From Centropus unirufus (Eukaryota > Chordata > Aves > Cuculiformes > Centropidae): a stretch of DNA of 64,000 bases. The first letter of the stretch is position 1. Each line of letters begins with the position of its first letter. Shown piece after piece: positions 49,675 to 60,184 of the stretch. The position numbers were made by a program, and so were the translations under genes. The notes beneath the pieces are model-generated. The model saw nothing but the letters and a program-made list of their open reading frames with translations, did not search any database and had not been told where the DNA came from. The DNA lies in contig VYZI01000043.1 in assembly GCA_013397695.1 (NCBI GenBank), positions 811,015-875,014 on the forward strand. Reading direction: 5' to 3'.

Positions 49675-52014
49675 CTGAAGCACAAGAGATAAAAAAATGT
49701 GCTGCACATCAGTTTTCCCACAGGTAGCCTGGGATACAAATTATTTGTTAAAAATGAGACTGTCTAGAGAACTGTGACTGAGCATTTATGTTTGAAACTG
49801 TACTGAGTTCTGTTCACTATAAGAACATGGAATATATATACATAGAATATATGTATTGAATACGTAATCTCTTTTGGACATCATGAAGATTATCAATGAA
49901 CACCTAAACAATCTTAATTCTCAGTTTACAGAGAATCCATGTTCCTCCGTTCTGCCTTTTGGACAGCTTCTAAGCATATTTAAGGATGGAACATCCAGGT
50001 AACATATACCAAGTTGCAAATGAAAGAAAGCTGCAAGTTAATGTATTTCTAGTAGTTTGTTTATCTGCAGTAAAGCACCTGTTTTGCAGCATCTTTCCTT
50101 GCACAGAATTTAGGGCTCATACAGAACTGGGTGATTCGTTTATCATTGCTGGTGAAGATATTTTGATCTGGAAGTTAACAGAAGTAATTACTGGATTTTG
50201 GGTTGGTCTATGCAGCGTGGACTGTGAAATTTCCCACTACACCTAGAGTCTACTGAGCTGGGACAAATTTACAACAGACTTTGCATAAATGTTTACTGCC
50301 TCGATTAGAGATTCCCGAAAGTGAAGACTTACAGAGTTATCCCTATAGCTGATTGTCTTTGCTGTTGTGTGTGTTGTGTCATTTGCACATTGCCACCAGG
50401 CATGTGTCTGCCTGCACAGAACCAGCAGAGAGGAAGGTGCCAAACACAGGTGAACACTACAGGAAAACAGAGGCATGTGTAAGGAGAATACATGGTGAAA
50501 AGACTCTACCGAAAATTTGTTGGGAAAACTAAGTGACCTAACCCTGAGCTGACACATACTACACAGTTTTCTCGAGGCCATGAAGAGCTTTCCATTGTTG
50601 TTGAGATATTTTATCCTTCAGTAATATCTAAGATTTGTTTTCAGACTTATAGTTTTTATTATATTACAAATTTGGTAAGTGCAAGTTGTAACATGTTCTA
50701 CATGAATTGAGGCTGTTCCAAAGTTTTCTTGAGAGTGGATTAGAGCTGTCACAGATCTTTTAGATACAATATGATTTATTAATAAAAAACATTATGCACT
50801 TTATATTGATGTTTCTTTTACATATAGCTACATTCTTTTTTTTTTAGACCAATTTTTAAGAGTCATAAAGTAATACAAGTATTACAACACTAAAAATGTT
50901 TCTACCGACCTAGATAAAATCAGGCATAGTGCAGAAAAAGGATATGATCTGGGAACCAATATTCTGCCTGATTTACACTGAATCCACTGGGTTTCTACAG
51001 GTTAAACCTCAGCCCAGAAGCTAATCCTTCACTCTCAAATTGAAAAATAGTGTTTTAATTCAATCAAAGTAGCCAACACATTCCCCAGTGCTAGTCCAAC
51101 AATAGTTCAAAATTCACATTGGAGCTTTCTACAAGGGTTTGGAGGTTTCATTGAACCTGGCAAGCTGGTTCCATTATCGTCAGTATGAGACAGCAGAGCT
51201 GAAGGAGCCAGTGCCACAAGGGCAAAGCCGGAAGCTTGGAGACATTGATAAACCTGATCAAACTACACTGCAGTTAGCTCCAGGGCAAGAAAAGAAAGTG
51301 AAAAATGCTGATTCCAGGTCTCATACTTTTGTGTCTGTGACCACTGGATTTTCTCAATTCAAACTTTGGGTTCTGATATTATCATTGTTCCATATTCCTA
51401 CGTGTATGTTTTTAGACAAAATATAAATGTATATAGGTAATATGAATAGAGTACATCAACTAAATTATTATGTATGAAAAATAAATTACTATGCATGTGT
51501 TGTGTTTTTAAGGCTGGGAAAAAAATGGCATATAAAAGCCCCAAATCAGGACAAGGTATAGGATCATAAGATGAAATTCTTAGAAGGGGTAAGAGAGAGT
51601 AAGGGAAAAGCTAAAGGGATGTTAGTGTTTATAATTTCTTACATTAAACATTAGCACTTTGTGTGTTTTGCACTTTATGTAGGCATGGGGTTATATCTAA
51701 AGTGGTTTCAGAGAGGCACTGCTTTCCCTGGAAGACAGGTAAGCTTATAAAGCACAAGTTATCTAAGCTTGTTTGTGGTGTAGTGTGCCAATGGAACAGA
51801 AGCGAAGTAATCCCTGTACACTCACATATGAAACATGATCTGGAGCCATCTAGCTAATTTCCAAAGCATCACATTCATTCATCCAACTTTTACAAGGTCT
51901 ACCTGAAATTTTAAATTCAGTCTCTTAAAGCACCCAGTGATACGGTGTATAATTTGATTATTTTTTTTTCAGAGAAAAGGTCGGAATGTCAACATTTCAA
52001 ATAGATCTTCTCTA

Positions 52015-52527
52015 TGCGGTCTGACACAAAAAATGCAAGACAGAGATGGTTATAGAACACATTCTAAGCTGCCACAATGAGACAAAGCTCAACTCGATTG
52101 CTTCACTAGGTAGGTGTGGATGCGTGTTCAAATATAGATGGTTCCTTACCCTTAGTTGGAAAATGTTGGCGTGCACCAGCCCACAACAGTTTATCTGTGA
52201 AGCAGTTTTTAGCTCCTAACAACATCCCTGTGCTTGAGCACCCACCCTTTTCACCAGACCTGACTCCCTCTCCCCAAAGTTCGACTCAGTGCTCAGACTC
52301 CCATTTTTTGTTGGTAGAAGTTGTGAAAGCATAAACAATGGAGATCCTCAACAGCCTTTCAGAAAATTATCTGCAGAATTGCTTTGAGCCTCAGCAGCAT
52401 TATGTGCCGCTGTGTGTCAACCCTGAAGGGAACTGCTTTGACGGTGATCATGGTTGATTTTATTAATGTGTTAAATACAGAGTTCCAGGCGCAGTCTTAG
52501 GGTTTACTTTTTTTGTGTCAGACCTCA
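52015..52527 (+). mobile_element. Internally deleted Tc1/mariner element with intact ends
   Basis: A 513-bp element has 19-bp terminal inverted repeats. The left end is TGCGGTCTGACACAAAAAA (52015-52033); the right end (52509-52527) is its reverse complement except for one base (CGG versus AGG near the tip). Both ends abut a TA dinucleotide (52013-52014 and 52528-52529), the target duplication typical of Tc1/mariner insertion. The right two thirds encode the C-terminal part of a mariner transposase in broken form, listed separately. Autonomous mariners are about 1.3 kb, so roughly 0.8 kb has been lost internally. It sits in GPX7 intron 1, antisense to the gene. Confidence 0.9.
52116..52457 (+). 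pseudogene. Mariner transposase, C-terminal remnant
   Basis: From about 52161 the frame gives WRAPAHNSLSVKQF, NNIPVLEHPPFSPDL and EVVKA, closely matching the mariner transposase block that normally reads DNAPAH...LEHPPYSPDLAP. After an in-frame stop at 52332-52334 the same frame goes on with family-like residues (LNSLSENYLQNCFE, then CVNPEGNCFDGDH) to a second stop at 52455-52457. The catalytic Asp expected just before N-A-P-A-H is not present (W-R there), and the last catalytic Asp after SPDLxP is also missing. The N-terminal DNA-binding half is deleted. It cannot encode an active transposase. Confidence 0.9.
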
Positions 52528-53686
52528 TATTGGAATAAAAAATAACTCTTGGTAGTTCTGTTCTTTTAAAATAATATGTATTTACTAAGCACGGTGATAA
52601 CTGTAGTTTAGCATGATTGAAGTAAAGACAAATTGTACCCAAAGATTTGAATTCACATGCGGTTCTTTCATATGAAATTCTAGAGGTTTTTGTAAATATA
52701 GTTTAATATTCAGCATTCTCATGATACAGAAGTATTCATATACCTTACCATATTCCCAGCTATTGATACTTTATCCCAAACACAGTGGTAGCGTAAGAAT
52801 TTATTGTTGGAGGTTTGAGGGAAATAAGGTTGTGTAGTTATTATGTTCATATCATAACAGACAGGAAAGATGACTTGCCAACGAAAACAACAAAGCTTTT
52901 ATAACTTTTACTTGATTTTGAAGTTAAGAGGGCTCAAAAGAAAGAAAAAGAAACTAAAAAATAAACGAGTTTTAATTTACAGCTGTTTAAAGCCAGCAGT
53001 TACTTGGCATGTTGGGAAAAGCATGAGAGCTCACACTGCAAATGGTGTAAAATTCCAAACATTCCCCCACAGGATAGGAGGAGATTACATGCAGCATTTC
53101 TTAGAATGACAGACACAGTGTGCTTCTTTTTTCTTAGAAAAATGCATCCTATTGCCAAACTCCCCAATTTAACAGTGCAAACCTCCTAAAAGTGTAACTA
53201 GCACATACAATAGAAAACTTCCAGGATTTATTAGTATTTGGAATAAGGAACTGTATTTCCATAAGGAACTTTCAAAATGATTGTTTAAAAATATTTATCA
53301 AGTTATCTTTCAAGTGTGTGGTACCAGAAGTGATTTGAATGTCGTGATTTTTTTTGTCTATATTTTGTTTTGAATAAATAACAGTCACCATTTTTGTTCT
53401 CATAAAGAGAACGTCCTTTGACTTCTTGCAACTCTTAATGATTTAAGTTCAGCGTGTCTCTTGCCTGGCTTTAGGCTCTGACAGTGCAAGTCAAGGACAC
53501 CACCTAGTGAGCAGCGCAAACAATTCATCCTGGGCCTGGCAAAACGTATTTAATTTAAGCTGAATTCGGTATTAGCTGTTGTCTGACCCCTTAATGCTCT
53601 CCTTTCCTTCCCTTCCCTTAGAAAATCCATGCATTCCAGTAGCGAACCCATTTATTTAACACTGCAAAAATAGTTCTTGGTTTACT

Positions 53687-53721
53687 NNNNNNNNNNNNNN
53701 NNNNNNNNNNNNNNNNNNNNN
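53687..53721. other. Assembly gap (35 N)
   Basis: A run of 35 undetermined bases within GPX7 intron 1, flanked by ordinary AT-rich sequence. It does not affect coding. Confidence 0.99.
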
Positions 53722-54961
53722 TATTTAATATACTACTGTACCTCCTTGAGGGAAAAATCCCTGGATAGATTTATGAATCTGTTATCACCTCTAAGTAACC
53801 TTTTATCATCTTTAAGTAACCTTTTTGGGACTTTTTAAAAGAGAGAGTAGATACTTAGGTTTTTAGACCAGTGATTCTTAACTGGCTCCATCTGACTGAT
53901 GGAAGAACCAGCCACAAGTGTCAGATTACATCATCTCACAGAGCTGTTCCCTTCATGGAAAAAATAGCAATACTTTGCACAGCAATTAAGCTGCTACACT
54001 CTGCATTTATGCACATTCAGGAATACTACATTCTCAGACGGCAGAGAGCTGTGATGCAACGTGCCTAGCATTACTTTCAATAGCAAAATAATACTTTACA
54101 TTGCTACAGTGCCTCATGCTTTTACATTTTTATAGCACCTTTGGTTCCAGATTTCCAAAGCACTAACACTGTTTAATTCCACCTCACCACACGGCACTTT
54201 GCTGTGTGGCAGATTGGCAGGCAGGCAGGTAGGTACTATTATATCTAGAGAGGTATAAACACAGCAGGGAACAGCTGATGCTTGGGAGTTCTGACTCCCA
54301 AATAGATACTATTTTTGGTAAGAATACAGCCTCTTACATCAGATCTGATAGAGACCATAAAATAAAAGCTTTTCCTACTCAGACAGGTAGTTAGATTAGA
54401 GAGAAAACTAGTCTCATTGGTTCTTTTCCAGATGTGCATCACTGCCCTTCGTTTTTAATGGGCAGTGTAGTAGTAATCAGTATAGTAGCCTGGAAAAAAT
54501 AGGATGACCTTCTTGCACAACTCAGTAAAACGGACAGCCTTTTGATTTGTTTCACTTGCAATACTCCTTTTTTCAGTCTTCATAGCTCTCCCCTTCTCTT
54601 CTTTCAGGCAGACGTAATATCTCACCTGTTTTTGCAGCACATATGCCACATTTTCAGCATTCTGGCAGTATTGTTTCTTACACCCCCATAAAGAAAAGAG
54701 TACTCCCTCACATATTTTTGACACTTTTATTAAGGTGGTGGAAAGGTTATGTCTGTGCACATTTATTCTAGAAAAAAAATTAACCTGTTCTGTAATTCTA
54801 AGTCCTTGGACTGCCTGGCTGGCACATGGAAGACGTGTCACTTGAGCACTAAGACTAAGGCTTTATGTCGATTTTAGCTTCTGTAAGTTGTAATGTGGCT
54901 ATAGGGCCGAAGCATTAAGCCCCTTGTGTGCCAAGACCCCTTTTCATTCTTCCATAGATGC

Positions 54962-54984
54962 TGACCATCTTTTCTAGATGGTCA
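54962..54984. other. Perfect 9-bp stem hairpin with 5-base loop
   Basis: TGACCATCT and AGATGGTCA are exact reverse complements separated by TTTCT. No run of T follows and the location is intronic, so no terminator role is implied. It may be chance. Confidence 0.6.
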
Positions 54985-55715
54985 AACCACCAAAAATAAC
55001 GTAAAATAAAATCAAATCAAGTTGCATTCTTAAAATAGGAAGGAAAGCTCTGCCTAGAACTCCTTCATGCAACATGTAAATAAAATGCAAAAGGCATCAT
55101 AAAAGTACGTGTCTACGTGCCCTTCTTCACACTGCTCTGTCACTAAAAAGTGGCAAAGGGAATGGCAGATGTTGCTACAATTTCCCTGCACACCGATACT
55201 AAAATAATTACTTTATCACGCCTCTCGCTTTTGTTCTGTTTATGGTGAATTCCGTTAACTCCGTTAGTCACTGAAGAAACCCCCGCTTGCTTCTTTTGTT
55301 AATGCAGAACATTCAAAACGAATGGGAATTAGGTGAAAATATGTTACCAGAAGTCATGCAGCTGAAAGGCAGAAAGAAGACCCAAAAGTTAAGTTACACA
55401 AAGCCACAACCGTGCCGAGCCGCCCAGTCAGTGGCCACAACGCCGTGCAGCTCGCCCTGCCGAAGGCGAGGCAGGCGGACATTCCCTGCCTGCCACGTCT
55501 GCAGCCTGCGGCCCGCGCAAGGAAAAGACGCGGAGACACCGAGCTCACAGTGCAAAGGTTTTATTGGAAGGCTGCGGGGAGCTCTGGAGCGGGGTCAGCG
55601 GGGACCATGCGGGGGCAAGAGGAGCCGCAACCCCCAACCTCCCTGCATGCCCGCTCCGAGCCCGCGTCCCCGCTCTGCGCCGCGCCCGGGCAGGCGGGGA
55701 GCGGCGAGCACTTAC

Positions 55716-55934
55716 CGAGCCCCTGTATTTCTCCAGGGAGACCAGTTTGCCCCTGATGTTTACAACTTTGAAAGTGTAAAAATCAGGTTCTTTCTGCTGC
55801 GTGGCGCAAAGCGCTAAGAGCAGGAGCGCCGCAACGGCGAGGAGCATGGCGAGAGGGACGAGGAGCGCCCTGGCGGAGGCAGAGGCAGAGGCAGGGGCAG
55901 GCTGCCGCTCCACACTGCCCTCCGGGTCTCGCAT
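55716..55934 (-). CDS. GPX7: GPX7 exon 1 (signal sequence and start)
   Basis: First coding exon of glutathione peroxidase 7, ending in a TCG|GTAAGT donor in phase 0. Two in-frame starts are possible. The upstream ATG at 55934 gives 73 codons here and a 214-residue protein. The ATG at 55847 (Met30, with G at -3) gives 185 residues, close to the 187 of human GPX7, and starts directly with a cleavable-looking signal peptide (MLLAVAALLLLALCA, cut before TQQ). The 29-residue extension is Ala/Ser/Pro-rich and partly encoded by a GGCAGA-type microsatellite (55873-55902). The downstream part DFYTFKVVNIRGKLVSLEKYRGS is highly conserved. The protein is expected in the endoplasmic-reticulum lumen. If the long form is made, the hydrophobic segment sits at residues 22-44 and could act as an internal anchor. 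Confidence 0.95.
55873..55902. repeat. GGCAGA-type hexanucleotide microsatellite in GPX7 leader
   Basis: Consecutive GGCGGA/GGCAGA/GGGGCAGG units encode the alternating Ala-Ser run in the N-terminal extension of the long GPX7 frame. Hexamer slippage would change the length without shifting the frame. Confidence 0.8.
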
Positions 55935-56164
55935 GCTGCGCCGCGCCGCGAGCCGCCAGCCGCGGGGAGGGCGCAGCCGCAGAGGACGGGGCCGGCAAGG
56001 GCGGCCTTGGCAAGAGCCCGGCCTCTGCGCGGGGCAGAGCGGGGCCGCGCCGGGAGGACGCGTGCGGGGAGGATGCGGGTACTGGGAAACGGAGCCTTTC
56101 AGGGGGCGGGGGCGCGTTCAGCATTAGGAGGTACTGGAGGAATGGAAGTGCTAGGTGGGTCCAG

Positions 56165-56375
56165 AACAGGAACGGCGGGTTGGACATTAGGAAAAAATTC
56201 TTCACCGAAAAGGGTCATCGGGTGCTGGGACGGCTGCCCAGGGAGGTGTGGAGTCCCCATCCCTGGAGGGATTTGAAAGACGGGGAGATGAGGTCCTCGG
56301 GGATCTGGTTTAGCGGCAGCCAGGGAAGCTTGGACTCTTGGAGGTCTTTTCCAATCCGGTGGTTCTATGATTCCA
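56165..56375 (+). repeat. CR1 LINE 3' end upstream of GPX7
   Basis: In order: 'gttggacattaggaaaaaat' with 'tcttcaccgaaaagg', 'gctgcccagggaggtgtgga', 'gtccccatccctggaggga', 'cttggactcttggaggtctt', 'ttccaatccggtggtt' and the octamer tail CTATGATTCCATGG. The copy is well preserved compared with others in the window. It starts about 230 bp upstream of the first GPX7 ATG and reads away from it. Confidence 0.95.
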
Positions 56376-59200
56376 TGGACACAGAATGCACCTGTGGATA
56401 CCGCTCAGACTGAGATGGGCTTTAACTGTGCCCTGGTCAAATAAAGGATAGAGTTGTTGTGATTCCTGATGGATCTGCATGTGCCTTTTTTTAAAGGTAC
56501 TAACTATAGCATCTGGTAACTAGGTGTGATGTCAAAGGATACCAGTGGCTTGGTTGCTACTGGTTACAGATGGAAGTGCTCCCAACAGGAGCCACAGCAC
56601 ACCAGCAGCAGAAGCAGCATCGCAAGCTGCAGTGCACAGCGTCGTGTGAAATGGAGCCCCCCCAGCCAGGCCCTCAGGAAATCCATCCATGCAGGCACCT
56701 GGCTGCGGAGAAGGGCATGGCCAGGCCCCTGGTCCTTATTATGGGATCTGGGAGAAACCACATTACCAAAGATTTTTTTTTAATGCAAGAACAAGGCACT
56801 AAGCGTCAGGAACTGAATTTGCTACCAAAGCTTTTGGATGCAAAGAGCCAAACCACTACTTCAGTGCACTGATGCCATTCTTGGTTGTCTGCAAGAAAAA
56901 AATAGCCATTTGTACAATTTGCTGCTACGCCTGCTGGAAGAAAGTGATTTGTGTATATAAAGTAACAGCAATAGAAAGCATTTTATGGTCATTGATTTCT
57001 TCTTGGACTGAGACACTGTTCCCCCATGCCACTGATTCTCATTTGGCAGAGAAAAGCAAAATGTAGTGATCTACCGAAAATAATTAAGCAGCACATCCAA
57101 GACATATTGGAAATCTATCTTTTGAAGAGCAAATCACATTTTGTAATCTCATTTTTCTGACTTTTTAAACTGAGTTTTGGTAGATCTTGATTAAATTTGG
57201 TTAGGTAATTCAAGCATAAGTGGCATGACTAAGTGAAGAAGACAGGTATAACCAGCTGGAAATTTTAATTAGAGTTTCTAAACATTTAATATTTTTTCAT
57301 GGGTGTATGTATTTCAGCTTAAGTAGGCAGCCATCATCAAGAAATAATGCAATACACCGCAAGAACTTATAGATAGAAAATCTTGTACCATGCTATCTAT
57401 GGGGAAAATACACTGTGCCAAGAGTTTGAGGTTCTCATCTCCACAGAACAGTGCTGTCTTTCTGTCTACTTTCCTGGCTGTGGTATTGACCAGGATCCTT
57501 TCTTTTAGATGACAGTCAAGTATGATTCCTCATTTTATAAATAAATTTTATAAGAAAATTTAGAGTTTCTTATGACTCAACTGGAGACAGAGAATAGGGT
57601 CTTAATACATCCATGGATATACCTAGTAAATCCTAAAAATAATTAAAAAATCATTCCAGTGATGAAAATAAGTCAACATAACATTATTTTTTTTTGCAAG
57701 AAAAGTAAAAAGAAATCTACAAGATACTTTTATCTTTTTTGAGACGTAATGTTATAGTAGTTTGGGTATGGGACTAAAAATGAGGCATCATATTACAACA
57801 TGAGACAACGAGGTTTTGCTCTGGAAAGGGGCTTTGCAAAATCTGCTTCCTACAGCTTTATAATTACTGCATCAGATTTATAGATAAAATTGATTGGCTT
57901 TCAGGATTATATTTTCTCCTACAAACTGAGAGCAGAATCTGAAAGCTGTTGATCATTGGGAATTCTTTACATAATGGCCAGCTGGCAGTGGAATTCAGCT
58001 TCCTCTTTTACTGCCATGTTTCTCTATTTCTCCCTGCAATAAAACATTTTTTAATGTCAGCAAAGAAGGAAGAATTGTTCCTGAATACACACAGAGACTA
58101 TGTCAAACACTGTTGGCTTTATAATGATTTAAGTTTTCAGAGCCAAACTGCACTAACATTTCATAATAAAGTCTATCCAACTATTTGCACTAATTCTGAT
58201 ACATTCTAATAAATTTCAGCTAGGAGGAAAAAAGCCTGTCGGGTTTGCAAACTGTTGCTCTGAATGTTGATCGAGGAGGACTGTATCCAGCAGCAAGTAT
58301 AAAAAAGTTACTTCTGCAATTTACTCTTTGGCCTCCTAAACCAAATAAAACTCTGTCAAAGAGGACTGGGTTGACATCACCACCCGGCCAAGCTCCGCTG
58401 GCCCCAAGGAGCATCGCAACATCTGTCCTTGCTGGCCCAGCCTGGCCTGGGCTGTGGTCCTGAGGGTGAAGCTATGGCACTGCACCTCCTCAGCAACACC
58501 CTGAGCCAAACAGTCCTCATTTCATAAATGAGAACTTCAAATGAACCACAAAAACGCAAATGAGCTCTGAGGATGGTGCTAACTCCACTGCACGGTCCAA
58601 AGAGCGCCTTGCCTGTATTTATAGAACCACCTATTACAGGTTTTGCACCTTCTGGTTTTACCAATGTGGACTCGGAGGCAGCGCTTCCTTTTAACGCTTT
58701 GAACCTTTCGCAGTTCCACATCAATCCTTTACGCGCCTTGTTTTTCTGGAAAGGCCTCCTCAGCCTGGGCTGCCAGGCACATTTCACTGCCAGGAAGCAG
58801 TAGCACCACACTGGATCACGGACGGATTTGCCTTGCAGGAGCGTTTCCCAATTTCTTTAGGTCACCTCAGCCCTGCCAAGAGCCAGGCGGGTGGCTCTTC
58901 TCTCCCAGGAGCTGCCAGGCTCCCTGCAGCCAGTCTGGCCAAGCACCAGCCCTCCCTGCAGCCAGGGCCAGCAACAGAGCCAAGGTCAGGGATGCTGGAG
59001 CCGTGTCCCTGTTTACCACCGGCTGCTTTGTGTGAAGCACAAGTGCCCTTCTGGGCCAAATAGCAGCAGGAGCTGAGGGACAGCTGGAGGGGGACGGACA
59101 TGAGGGAAGGGGAGAACAGGACTCAGGCTGGGGCTTGGGACAGACCCTCCAGGCAGGCCCTACCCCAGCCCCACAGCGGGGCCACTGGAGGAGGGCCCTG
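56376..59200. other. Intergenic stretch between GPX7 and the TUT4 promoter
   Basis: Sequence of mixed composition with no recognised exon. Open frames at 58377-58811 minus and 56564-56872 on both strands are short, overlap one another and match nothing I know. GC content rises again from about 58.4 kb. Confidence 0.6.
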
Positions 59201-59204
59201 GGTG

Positions 59205-59555
59205 AAGAATGAGGGAAGAATGGTGAAGAGATTGCAGAAAAAAATGGTGAAAAAATAGGAAGAATTGAAACAAAAAGAAAAATTGGGAAAACGGGGAAAA
59301 AAATGAAAAAAACCCCCAAACTGGTGAAAAATGGGAAAATGAGGGAAAATGGGGGAAAATGGGCAAAAGTGGTGAAAAACGGACAAAAAGGTTTAAAAAG
59401 GGTAAAAAAAAAGAAGGTGTAAAGGGTGGGGAAAAGGTTAAGAATAGGAAAACACTAAAAATAGTGGAAAACCGTGGAAAAATAGGAAAACGGTTTAGAA
59501 ACCGGTGAAAATATGGGGAAAAATAGTGAAAAAAGTGGGAAGGGTGACAGAATTG
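59205..59555. repeat. Purine-rich minisatellite-like tract
   Basis: About 350 bp consist of imperfect head-to-tail units built on GGGAAAAT/GGTGAAAAA, with very few C on the plus strand. The minus strand gives long spurious frames rich in Phe, Pro, Ser and His. The strong strand asymmetry and unit repetition separate it from simple A-rich sequence. It ends next to the TUT4 CpG island. Confidence 0.9.
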
Positions 59556-59724
59556 GGGTGGCGCAGAGGGATTACGGAACACCCGAAGCTGCCTGTTCCC
59601 ACCCCCGCGTTCCCTGCTGGGGCCCCGTGGAAGGGAGGGAGGGGGCGCCCCCCGATGCACGGCGGGGTCTGGGGCGCAGGGGTCTCCCCCGGGGCCGGGC
59701 CGCACCGCTCCCCCGCCCGCCGTC

Positions 59725-59742
59725 GCCCCACAATGCACCGCG
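59725..59742 (+). promoter_or_regulatory. ZNF143-like binding motif
   Basis: GCCCCACAATGCACCGCG fits the C-C-C-A-N-A-A-T-G-C-A-Y-Y-G pattern recognised by ZNF143 at many housekeeping promoters. It sits just ahead of the expected start site. Confidence 0.55.
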
Positions 59743-59752
59743 CGGCGCGCCT

Positions 59753-59764
59753 GACATGGCGGCC
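59753..59764 (+). promoter_or_regulatory. YY1-like motif overlapping start region
   Basis: GACATGGCGGCC is close to the YY1 core (AAGATGGCGGC), which in vertebrate housekeeping genes often lies just downstream of the start site. Confidence 0.55.
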
Positions 59765-59776
59765 GGGCCGGACTGA
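59756..59776 (+). other. Short upstream ORF 1 in leader (6 codons and stop)
   Basis: An ATG with G at -3 and +4 opens a six-codon frame ending in TGA at 59774-59776. Its ATG lies within the YY1-like motif. It is translated only if transcription starts upstream of it. Confidence 0.5.
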
Positions 59777-59814
59777 GCCGCTGGCGTAGGGGCCTCCAGC
59801 AGCTGCAGCCGGGC

Positions 59815-59844
59815 ATGGCGGGGGCGCAGCCCGGGCTCCCCTAG
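59815..59844 (+). other. Short upstream ORF 2 in leader (9 codons and stop)
   Basis: An ATG in good context (GGC ATG G) opens a nine-codon frame ending in TAG, 12 bases before the exon's splice donor. If the exon belongs to TUT4, this frame would precede the main start in the spliced leader. Confidence 0.55.
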
Positions 59845-60184
59845 CGCCGCAGCCAGGTACGGGGCTCCCCTGAGGGGCGGCCGGGCGCGCGCCGCGCTCT
59901 GCCCCCCGAGCGGGGCGGGGGGAGGCGGCGCGGGGGGGCCCTGTCCGAGCCCCCGCCCCGCGCCCCCCGCCCCCGGGCTGTGGCGGGGCGGCCGGGGGCG
60001 GCCCCAAGGTCAGCGGGGGAGCGGGGCCCGGCTCGGGGAACCGGGGAGGGGGCGGGAGGACAGGGGCTGTGAGGAGCGGCCGGCGGAACCGGGGCTGTTC
60101 GGAAAAGGGGGGCGAGGGGAGGCCCTGTTCATGCGGGGCGCGCGGTGGGGCTCCTCTCCCGGGTGACAGGGCTCGGGAGGCGCC

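Larger units (their letters stand above)
49675..55715 (-). other. GPX7: GPX7 intron 1
   Basis: A 6.0 kb intron with a TCG|GTAAGT donor and TTCAG acceptor. It holds a deleted mariner element (52015-52527), a 35-N gap (53687-53721) and a small hairpin (54962-54984). Other open frames in it, such as 51139-51426 plus, are not recognised and are probably chance. Confidence 0.9.
55400..56115. promoter_or_regulatory. GPX7: CpG-island promoter of GPX7
   Basis: A GC-rich, CpG-dense stretch covers GPX7 exon 1 and its upstream flank. A strong GC box (GGGGGCGGGGGC) lies at 56102-56113, about 170-180 bp upstream of the first ATG at 55934. No TATA box is evident. A CR1 end begins only about 50 bp beyond the GC box and marks the outer limit of the island. 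Confidence 0.8.
59740..59856 (+). other. TUT4: Noncoding first exon, probably TUT4
   Basis: A plus-strand exon is inferred from the promoter motifs at its start and a strong donor, CCAG|GTACGG, at 59856/59857. The 5' limit is approximate. It encodes no TUT4 protein; in mammals the TUT4 start codon is also in a later exon. TUT4 (ZCCHC11) adds uridines to pre-let-7 with LIN28 and to mRNA tails. The assignment rests on synteny only: in human, TUT4 is the gene upstream of and divergent from GPX7. An independent noncoding transcript from the same island is the alternative. Confidence 0.55.
59565..60180. promoter_or_regulatory. TUT4: CpG-island promoter, probably TUT4
   Basis: An abrupt GC-rich, CpG-dense island begins right after the purine tract. 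It contains a ZNF143-like site, a YY1-like site and a splice donor on the plus strand, together forming a TATA-less promoter and noncoding first exon. The start lies about 3.8 kb from the GPX7 start, in divergent orientation. Long G-runs around 59.88-60.06 kb could form G-quadruplexes on the plus strand. Confidence 0.75.

Noticed and set aside
54455..54841. 128-codon minus-strand frame in GPX7 intron 1
   Set aside because: It is in the sense direction of GPX7 but contains no domain and would need to be an extra exon not known in this compact three-exon gene.
47363..55934. Assignment of the peroxidase as GPX8
   Set aside because: The block VNIRGKLVSLEKYRGS and ASECGYTD, the FPCNQFGQQEP motif and adjacency to SHISAL2A all fit GPX7; GPX8 differs at these positions and has a different neighbourhood.
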